Below, piece by piece: positions 30,414 through 36,109 of a stretch of 36,109 nucleotides of DNA. Below the pieces are notes generated by a model, which saw only the letters and a list, made by a program, of their open reading frames with translations, was not told where the DNA came from and ran no database searches. The stretch comes from an uncultured Fibrobacter sp. (lineage in GTDB: Bacteria; Fibrobacterota; Fibrobacteria; Fibrobacterales; Fibrobacteraceae), in the NCBI GenBank assembly GCA_946413655.1, contig CAMKLO010000035.1, positions 1 through 36,109 on the forward strand. Reading direction: 5' to 3'. Each line of letters opens with the position of its first letter. Within the stretch, counting starts at the first letter, position 1. A program made the position numbers and the translations under genes.

Positions 30414-31670
30414 CTAATCCGGATAATACACAGTCAATACATCGGGGCCGATGACGGCAGATTCTTTAGCGACAAGGCCTGCGGGCAATTCGGGGTATTC
30501 AAGCCCATATTTCACGGCACCTTGTTCAATAAGCTGGTCCAGTTTTTCATCAACAGAAGTGTCGGTAGAGCGCCACAGATCAAGGCGATTCCACAAAGGC
30601 TGCGAATTTTGTGACTGCGCGCCCGCCACACCATTAAAAAGTTCGTGTGCTAGACCTGCACCCGGCTCCACCATCAAACGGTGCATCCCGCGAGCAGACA
30701 AATCATCAATCATTTTACGCCAGTTTTCGGCAAATGTTTCGTGATTTAAAACGATTGCGTCCGGCAAATTCGGTTGCGCTACGCACGAAAACACCAAAGT
30801 TTTTGATATTTTCGACGAGAACGCCACAAAATGCGTAACTTCGTAAGCAGTAAATTCGTGATGCCCCGCCCAAATAATCTTTACAGGGTTGTTTCCCTGG
30901 GCATAGCGCACGTTTAAGCTCGGATTGTCGGCAAGAAGCGTCCCTGCACCAACAAGGACAGCATCGCTCATTGCTCGGAGTTCGTGATTCCAGCAATTTG
31001 CGCCTTGCTTTGTGATTGCAATCGGCAAATGCGATCCTTGCGCATCTACGCAGCCCATGAATCCGTCTTGCGAAACAGCGGACTTGATTTCAACAAACGT
31101 ACGTTTAGTGCGCACAAAATAATCGTACGCTTCAAAGAAACGCTCGACTTCACGGAAAACTTCGTGACCTTCGCCTTTGCGCAACGCAATGTCTTCGGGC
31201 GACATTCTTCGAAATTCAAGAATGCGGCAGCCCGTAGGCGATTCGGCTTCCGTACTTTCGTCAACGCAGGCGCAAATGCAAGCTTCTACACCTTCATGTA
31301 CTTCGATGCCGGCCTCTTCGAGAATCTGGCGAGACTTTCCATGCACCACAGGATTCGGGTCGGAATGGGCAAAATAAACTTTCTGGATTCCTGCTTCGAT
31401 AATTGCCTTGGTGCAAGGCGGCGTTCTCCCGTAATGGCAGCACGGCTCCAAAGTCACAAAAATAGACGCACCGCGGGCGAGTTCACCGGCATCGCGTAAA
31501 GCCATCACCTCGGCATGAGCGCTTCCGGGGCGCTGCGTGCGTCCCTTCCCCACTACAATTCCGTCTTTGACAACGACAGCTCCTACCGCCGGATTGGGGC
31601 GGCTCTCGCCTATCGCAAAGAACGATTGCAGCAAGGCGTACTGCATGTAGTTTGTGATTTCGGGAGTCAT
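30414..31670 (-). CDS. ribD: Bifunctional riboflavin biosynthesis protein RibD
   Basis: The deaminase domain has SRPNPAVGAVVV (23-34), HAE (52-54) and the zinc-binding PCCHYGRTPPC (76-86). The reductase domain has FVEIKSAVSQDGFMG and SDAVLVGAGTLLADNPSLNVR. It converts the GTP cyclohydrolase product to 5-amino-6-ribitylamino-uracil phosphate. At 418 residues it is about 50 longer than usual; an insertion at about 131-170 joins the domains and contains four Cys (131, 133, 135, 148). It lies about 4 kb upstream of ribE, separated by accessory lipoproteins, so it is not in the same tight operon. Confidence 0.95.
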   Translation of the reverse strand: MTPEITNYMQYALLQSFFAIGESRPNPAVGAVVVKDGIVVGKGRTQRPGSAHAEVMALRDAGELARGASIFVTLEPCCHYGRTPPCTKAIIEAGIQKVYFAHSDPNPVVHGKSRQILEEAGIEVHEGVEACICACVDESTEAESPTGCRILEFRRMSPEDIALRKGEGHEVFREVERFFEAYDYFVRTKRTFVEIKSAVSQDGFMGCVDAQGSHLPIAITKQGANCWNHELRAMSDAVLVGAGTLLADNPSLNVRYAQGNNPVKIIWAGHHEFTAYEVTHFVAFSSKISKTLVFSCVAQPNLPDAIVLNHETFAENWRKMIDDLSARGMHRLMVEPGAGLAHELFNGVAGAQSQNSQPLWNRLDLWRSTDTSVDEKLDQLIEQGAVKYGLEYPELPAGLVAKESAVIGPDVLTVYYPD

Positions 31671-31706
31671 AAGAGAATCCGCTCTGAATGACGTTTCAAG
31701 ACTTTA

Positions 31707-31738
31707 CTGGATCCTTTCCCCTAAGGGGTCAGGATGAC
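31707..31738. repeat. GTCATCCTGA-type element, half copy
   Basis: CTGGATCCTT (31707-31716), a 12-nt spacer containing CCCC-taa-GGGG, then TCAGGATGAC (31729-31738). The arms and their 12-nt spacing equal the right half of the element at 18899-18988. It lies between ribD and the rhodanese gene. Confidence 0.75.
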
Positions 31739-31753
31739 GAATCCAGAAAGCAA

Positions 31754-32191
31754 TTACTTCTGCGGCAATGCCATGATTCCGCCGTCGATATTGAACACGC
31801 GGGTGTAACCGTTCTCGACGAGGAACTTCGATGCTGCCATGCTGCGCTTGCCACTGCGGCAATAAATCAACAAATCTTTGTCCTTCGGGAATTCGCTCAA
31901 GCGTTGAGGCATTTCCTGAAGCGGAATGTTGACGGCAGATTCAGAAGCCATGCCCTTTGCCACTTCAGCCGGCGTACGGACGTCAATAAGGACCGCACCG
32001 GCCTTGTGCATTTCCAAAGCCTTAGTCCAATCAATCGTCGTAATCGGAGCTACTTTCTGTTCAACAACGGTAGCTGCTTGCTGAACAACCTCTACCTTTT
32101 TTGCAACAGCCTGCGGCTTGGGTTCTTCAGAAGAATTGCAGGCGGTTGCAAGCATCATTGCACAAAAAGAAATAGCCAGTAATTTGTTCAT
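31754..32191 (-). CDS. Rhodanese-domain lipoprotein
   Basis: A lipoprotein signal peptide with lipobox ATAC (Cys18) is followed by a 30-residue linker and a single rhodanese domain: AVLIDVRTPAEVAKG, then active-site loop CRSGKRS (Cys111) and VFNIDGGIMALP. It probably handles sulfane sulfur or a redox step in the envelope. All catalytic features are present. It starts 47 bp after the hydrolase gene. The physiological substrate is unknown. Confidence 0.92.
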   Translation of the reverse strand: MNKLLAISFCAMMLATACNSSEEPKPQAVAKKVEVVQQAATVVEQKVAPITTIDWTKALEMHKAGAVLIDVRTPAEVAKGMASESAVNIPLQEMPQRLSEFPKDKDLLIYCRSGKRSMAASKFLVENGYTRVFNIDGGIMALPQK

Positions 32192-32238
32192 TTATAAAAC
32201 TCCTTGGAATTCTTTTTTTAATAATAATAAATAAAAGT

Positions 32239-33408
32239 TTAGTCATCGTTCATCTGGGCGTCGATAAATTCGAATGTTTCACGGTAAGCTTTATCGCGCA
32301 CATCCTTGCGTGAAAGGTACAAATCGTGAAGACCTCCAGCAATCGACCGGGTCGTCACGTTTTCGCCTAAATTCGGAGCCCATTCTTCGATTTGTTCCAC
32401 ATTCAGGACCCCGTCGCAGCGCAAATAGTCATCGTTCCATTCATCGCTTTTAGTAGAACAATCGCTACGCATGACAAGTACCGGAACCTTGATGTCCAGT
32501 TTAGAATGGACCCGGCTTTGTGCTTTCATTACAGCGCGGAGCCAGCCAAGATATTGAGTTGGACGGAGGTCCGTTTTAACAGTTTCGTTATATTCCCATT
32601 CGCCTTTACCGCTTTTAAGTAATGCGTGGGTGTAATTCGGGTCGCCAGCCGGCCCAACCGAGAACTCAGGCATGAACAAAGCAATATCGGAAGCCAAAGG
32701 TAATCCGATTTTACGCACGAACCAGTTGTAATTCATATCCAGGAACGGGCTGTTTAAAACAAGTGCCGTAAAAGATTCGTCGCTACGGTCATGCATGTAA
32801 AGTGCAGAAATCAAACCACCCAGAGAATGTCCTATAATCACAAATGGAATATGTTCCGCCTCTTCGTAGTCATCGACGGCAATCTTCTTGCTGAGTTCTA
32901 CAGCCGCATCCAATTCGGCATAGTATTCCTTGACATTGCGCATGTCACCACGCGGTTCATCCGACACGTAAGAACGACCGTAATAGTGCAAATCTATAGC
33001 GAAGAATGCAAAGCCCGCTGAATCGGCTTTTTCGGCCAATTCCTTTTGGAAAAAGTAATCGTTGTAACCATGAACGTATAAAACAATTCCACGCAAGCTT
33101 ACATTATCCAGCGAATCCGCACGCGGAGAGCTATTGAACGGATATTCGATGAGTGTCGAATGGAACACCTGATGGCTGTCAGGGCTAGTCTCAATCGGAT
33201 ACGCTTTAAAGGGCTCGCCAAGTTCCATGTCGGTCTGGACATGCGCCAGCGATTTTTCGATAATATCCGGGTCAACGTCAATCTTCGAAGTACAGTCCAA
33301 CTGCACATCCCGCATGGCTTCGGCATTGGCAAAATAAACATAAACCGCCGATGCGATAAAGAGCAACACCAGCGGAATAATCATGATGATTATTTTCGTT
33401 TTCTTCAT
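32239..33408 (-). CDS. Membrane-anchored alpha/beta hydrolase (monoacylglycerol lipase/S33-like)
   Basis: One N-terminal membrane helix (residues about 5-27) anchors a periplasmic-facing alpha/beta hydrolase of the Hydrolase_4 type: LYVHGYNDYFF oxyanion loop, DLHYYGRSYVSD, nucleophile elbow GHSLGG with Ser195, the acid in VLVMRSDCS and the catalytic His in IAGGLHDLYLS. Monoacylglycerol lipase or lysophospholipase activity is likely, but an esterase acting on plant-derived esters is possible. ATG 33408 is used; an in-frame TTG at 33423 would add five residues. It lies 34 bp after dxs. Confidence 0.88.
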   Translation of the reverse strand: MKKTKIIIMIIPLVLLFIASAVYVYFANAEAMRDVQLDCTSKIDVDPDIIEKSLAHVQTDMELGEPFKAYPIETSPDSHQVFHSTLIEYPFNSSPRADSLDNVSLRGIVLYVHGYNDYFFQKELAEKADSAGFAFFAIDLHYYGRSYVSDEPRGDMRNVKEYYAELDAAVELSKKIAVDDYEEAEHIPFVIIGHSLGGLISALYMHDRSDESFTALVLNSPFLDMNYNWFVRKIGLPLASDIALFMPEFSVGPAGDPNYTHALLKSGKGEWEYNETVKTDLRPTQYLGWLRAVMKAQSRVHSKLDIKVPVLVMRSDCSTKSDEWNDDYLRCDGVLNVEQIEEWAPNLGENVTTRSIAGGLHDLYLSRKDVRDKAYRETFEFIDAQMNDD

Positions 33409-33442
33409 GCTTACATAATACAAAAATCAGAAGCCGATGATT

Positions 33443-35188
33443 TTACGAAAGGGCCGCAACAACGTCTTTTGCGACCTGCGACGGATTCAAATGATTCTTC
33501 TCGCAGAGTTCGGCAAAGCTTACCTTGTCATAAAATTCCTTGGAAAGCCCGCGTACAAGTACCTTCGCGTTCGTCTCGGCAAGAGCCGTCGCCACTTTTT
33601 GGCCGAAGCCGCCTTCGACAACGCCATTTTCGAGCGTCACGAATACATCGTGACTCTTTGCAAGTTCCTGCAACATCTCCTTATCGACGCCGCTTGCATA
33701 ACGCGGGTTCACAAGAGTCGCATCGATACCGTCGCGACGCAGTTCCAGCGCTACTGCAGCGGCACGCTGGTAGAAATCGCCAAGGCCAATCAAGGCCACC
33801 CGGCTACCGCGATGGACAATTTTAAACTTGTTCAGAACGGAGTAGTCCTTCTCGAAAATATCGCTCCTATGGTGTACGGCGTTCGGAATGCGGATTGCCA
33901 CCGGATGTTCTGTCTGGTCAATCGCCCAGTCCGCCATCGTCTTGAATTCTTCGACGCAGGTCGGGCACAAATAAACTAAGTTCGGAATGTTCGAAAGCAT
34001 CGGGATATCGAAAATGCAAAGGTGTGTCGTATCGTTCATGCCGTCTGCACCCGACATCGTTACAAGAATTGTAGCGGGATTATTGTTCGCACACAAGTCT
34101 TGCGAAAGCTGGTCGTAAGTACGCTGGAGGAACGTACTGTGAGTGCTATACACAGGCTTTGCACCGCCCTTTGCAAGCCCGGACGCTAACGCCACCGCAT
34201 GTTCTTCGGCGATGCCCACGTCAATGTACTGCTTGCCCGCCTCTTTGCGGCGGGCCGGATAAAAGCCAATCCCCGCTGGAACCGCAGAATGAATCACCAC
34301 GACTTTCGGGTCGCTCTTGATTTTCGCTATGAGGTAAAGTCCGAGAATTTCGCCATAGCTTTCGCCACTGCCCCAGTTGATTTCGCCCGTTTCGATGTTG
34401 AACGGTGCCGCCCAATGCCAGCCTTCGCGGTTCTGTTCGGCATATAAATAGCCACAGCCTTTTTGCGTATGGATATGCACCACGACAGGACGTAGCGTAT
34501 CTTTAACGGACTTAAATATTTCAATGAGCGATGCAATATCGTTACCTTGTTCCAAGTACTTGTAATCAAAGCCAAGCGACTTGAAATAATTGTTTTCGGA
34601 CTTTCCGTTTGTCGCACGGAGTTCCGCCAAGGACTTGTAAAGCCCGCCATGGTTCTCGGCGATGGACATTTCGTTATCGTTTACGACCACGATAAAGTTC
34701 GTGGCGTATTCACCGGCGTTATCGAGACCTTCGAACGCTTCGCCTCCGCTCAAGGAACCATCGCCAATTACAGCAATCACATTCCCCGACTCACGCAACA
34801 CATCGCGTGCGGTCGCAAGGCCTAGCGCAAGGCTTACCGACGTAGAAGTATGCCCCACCATGAAATGATCATGTTCACTTTCGATCGGTTCCGTATAGCC
34901 CGTCACATCGCCATAATGATCCGCATCCAGGAACGCCTGGGCGCGACCCGTGAGCATCTTGTGGCTATAGCTTTGGTGGCTCACGTCATAGACAATCTTA
35001 TCTTTCGGGGATTCAAAAACATAGTGGAGCGCAATTGTCGCTTCGACAAAGCCGAGGTTCGGCGCCAAATGACCGCCACGCTTGGAAAGTTTTTGGATGA
35101 TAGCCGCACGCATTTCGGCAGCAAGCTGTTCGAGACTCTTGATGTCCAACGCTTTCACGTCGGCAGGGGACTTGATATATTCTAACAT
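33443..35188 (-). CDS. dxs: 1-deoxy-D-xylulose-5-phosphate synthase (short, divergent form)
   Basis: Dxs joins pyruvate and glyceraldehyde 3-phosphate in the first step of the MEP isoprenoid pathway. The order of blocks is that of Dxs: GGHLAPNLGFVEATIALHYV, the TPP motif GDGSLSGGEAFEGLDNAGE with VVNDN, YIDVGIAEEHAV and YSTHSTFLQRTYDQ. The protein is 581 residues against about 620-640, and several usual motifs differ: DVGHQAYPHK reads DVSHQSYSHK, and GPTHHGVFD reads DTTHLCIFD. It may be a second, divergent Dxs rather than the main one. No Shine-Dalgarno sequence is evident before ATG 35188. It supplies polyprenyl precursors, which the glycosylation genes would use. Confidence 0.9.
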   Translation of the reverse strand: MLEYIKSPADVKALDIKSLEQLAAEMRAAIIQKLSKRGGHLAPNLGFVEATIALHYVFESPKDKIVYDVSHQSYSHKMLTGRAQAFLDADHYGDVTGYTEPIESEHDHFMVGHTSTSVSLALGLATARDVLRESGNVIAVIGDGSLSGGEAFEGLDNAGEYATNFIVVVNDNEMSIAENHGGLYKSLAELRATNGKSENNYFKSLGFDYKYLEQGNDIASLIEIFKSVKDTLRPVVVHIHTQKGCGYLYAEQNREGWHWAAPFNIETGEINWGSGESYGEILGLYLIAKIKSDPKVVVIHSAVPAGIGFYPARRKEAGKQYIDVGIAEEHAVALASGLAKGGAKPVYSTHSTFLQRTYDQLSQDLCANNNPATILVTMSGADGMNDTTHLCIFDIPMLSNIPNLVYLCPTCVEEFKTMADWAIDQTEHPVAIRIPNAVHHRSDIFEKDYSVLNKFKIVHRGSRVALIGLGDFYQRAAAVALELRRDGIDATLVNPRYASGVDKEMLQELAKSHDVFVTLENGVVEGGFGQKVATALAETNAKVLVRGLSKEFYDKVSFAELCEKNHLNPSQVAKDVVAALS

Positions 35189-35230
35189 TGAGGAACCGTT
35201 TTGAAACTTTTTTTGAATTTAATATATACA

Positions 35231-35268
35231 AAAAAACTCTTGAGTTTATTATTTCTCAAGAGACTCTT
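35231..35268 (-). terminator. Rho-independent terminator of the zinc-ribbon gene
   Basis: A perfect 8-bp stem CTCTTGAG / CTCAAGAG (35237-35244 and 35255-35262) with a 10-nt loop is followed on the minus strand by a T-run (the A-run at 35231-35236). It lies between the zinc-ribbon gene and dxs. Confidence 0.75.
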
Positions 35269-35357
35269 TTTACAGGTGTAAACAAGGATTTTATCCCCAA
35301 AAATGCATACTTGCGGAATGCACCGATTATTTTGTACCGCCTAATTCCATATGTAAA

Positions 35358-35624
35358 TTACAGCACGTAAAACGCAAGATACAACGTAAATGCGATAAAG
35401 ATAATGGCGATAGGCACCAGGAACCAGAAGCACAAGAAGCCGACTTTCAAATCGTAGAAGAACATCTTCCAGCGGCCGCGTTTGGTCTTGCAAATTTCGG
35501 TGCGGCATTCGGGGCAGATATTGCCAATCTTGTTGCGGACGCGAATGGCAAGATTTCCCTGCAAAGGGGACATTCCGACCTTGTCGTTAAACTCTTTCTT
35601 ACAAATTGAACATGAAGTCTGCAT
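35358..35624 (-). CDS. Small zinc-ribbon membrane protein
   Basis: An 88-residue protein with a CSIC (5-8) and CPEC (37-40) pair forming a treble-clef or zinc-ribbon-like N-terminus, a third Cys in EICKTKRGRW, and one or two membrane helices at the C-terminus (residues about 62-86). The two CxxC pairs can bind one zinc ion. It is probably a cytoplasmic-facing zinc-ribbon anchored to the inner membrane. No specific family is recognised. It is monocistronic, with its own terminator. Confidence 0.8.
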   Translation of the reverse strand: MQTSCSICKKEFNDKVGMSPLQGNLAIRVRNKIGNICPECRTEICKTKRGRWKMFFYDLKVGFLCFWFLVPIAIIFIAFTLYLAFYVL

Positions 35625-35654
35625 GCAAAGAATATAGTAAATAGAACGTCAGCT

Positions 35655-35784
35655 ATGAGGTCGCTTCGCTTTGAGCTATGGGCTCGCTCGTAAACTCGCT
35701 TTGAGCTGTTCTAATTGCAATAACCTCATACCCCAAAGTGCCGCAGGCACGACCCCATACCCCACACCATAAAGTTCTAATTGC
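35655..35784. repeat. Composite intergenic repeat
   Basis: The direct repeat TCGCTTTGAGCT is at 35666-35677 and 35696-35707, and GTTCTAATTGC is at 35708-35718 and 35774-35784 (the latter overlapping the next gene's stop). The hairpin GTGCC-gca-GGCAC (35738-35750) has the same stem as that at 1255-1267. The order of pieces resembles 2841-2900. Confidence 0.55.
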
Positions 35785-36109
35785 TTAAGCCTCTAAACAG
35801 CGTCGTGATGGTCAGGGAATCGAGATTTTTGAAATTGTTACCCCTATTATATCTGTATTTCAACGTCCAAGTGATAAGCGTATCCTTTTCCAAAGGCGAT
35901 TCAAGATAGTTTGTCAGATAAAAGGAATTTTGGTAATAAGGCGTTGGGTAAGTATATGCTATTCCATAAGGGCGAAGCACATCCGTAATTGTAACAACGC
36001 AAATCGATGCAGAATCCTTAACCGTCTTACACACATCTTTTTTTCTTGTCGATGCCCAGTCCGGCAATCCTTCCACTGAAATAGAATATCCTGTGAACAA
36101 CGTATCCAT
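35777..36109 (-). CDS. Unknown protein, C-terminal part (gene may continue past the right edge)
   Basis: 110 residues are visible up to the window edge, where a Met happens to fall, so the true start may lie outside. The visible part is rich in Tyr, Thr and Asp with alternating strand-like segments (SISVEGLPDW; TLITWTLKYRYN) and no membrane helix. It looks like the end of a secreted or lipoprotein beta-rich domain. No family is recognised. Confidence 0.6.
   Translation of the reverse strand: MDTLFTGYSISVEGLPDWASTRKKDVCKTVKDSASICVVTITDVLRPYGIAYTYPTPYYQNSFYLTNYLESPLEKDTLITWTLKYRYNRGNNFKNLDSLTITTLFRGLSN

Overview
The window looks like a chromosomal segment of Fibrobacter (phylum Fibrobacterota). 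This is inferred from three proteins with the FISUMP (Fibrobacter succinogenes major paralogous) domain, from several lipoproteins with long poly-serine linkers after the lipobox, from a Cthe_2159-like beta-helix lipoprotein and from an envelope-rich gene set. Nearly all genes are on the minus strand. The two exceptions are the beta-helix lipoprotein (10890-12935) and a 5'-truncated Rpn-type nuclease (28293-29108).

Layout, left to right. 1-1075 is the 5' part of nadE, whose glutaminase domain looks dead. 1330-2718 is a Ser-rich lipoprotein. 3000-5352 holds an NAD(P)-dependent epimerase and a divergent DnaA-family ATPase, followed by 454 bp of AT-rich DNA. 5807-7618 holds a secreted FISUMP protein, a possible tiny membrane protein and a helical hypothetical protein. 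7643-10635 holds a U32 (TrhP-like) protein and a Wzi-like outer-membrane barrel. 10890-12935 is the beta-helix lipoprotein, and a bidirectional terminator lies at 13032-13060.

From 26529 down to 13058 runs one long, tightly packed minus-strand gene series, probably an operon or overlapping operons: ribE, ribBA, ribH, nusB, a DUF2723 (TMEM260-like) glycosyltransferase, two polyprenyl-phosphate-sugar-synthase-type GT2 enzymes, a GT2 fused to a WcaJ-like membrane/Rossmann module, a Trm112-like protein, a large acidic TPR protein and pilT. It combines riboflavin synthesis, a plausible lipid-linked-sugar protein O-glycosylation route and type IV pilus retraction.

26530-30413 is a rearranged accessory patch: a cluster of hairpin repeats, two FISUMP lipoproteins, the truncated Rpn nuclease and a 29-bp copy of the ribD 3' end. 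30414-35188 is ribD, a rhodanese lipoprotein, a membrane-anchored alpha/beta hydrolase and a divergent dxs. The window ends with a zinc-ribbon membrane protein and the 3' part of an unknown gene.

The most unusual signal is in the spacers. There are at least two families of short intergenic repeats whose flanks are conserved while the small hairpin in the middle differs in sequence from copy to copy (2901-2948, 26554-26775; 18899-18988, 31707-31738). No CRISPR array, tRNA, rRNA or recognisable riboswitch was seen. All calls come from reading the sequence; no database search was run.
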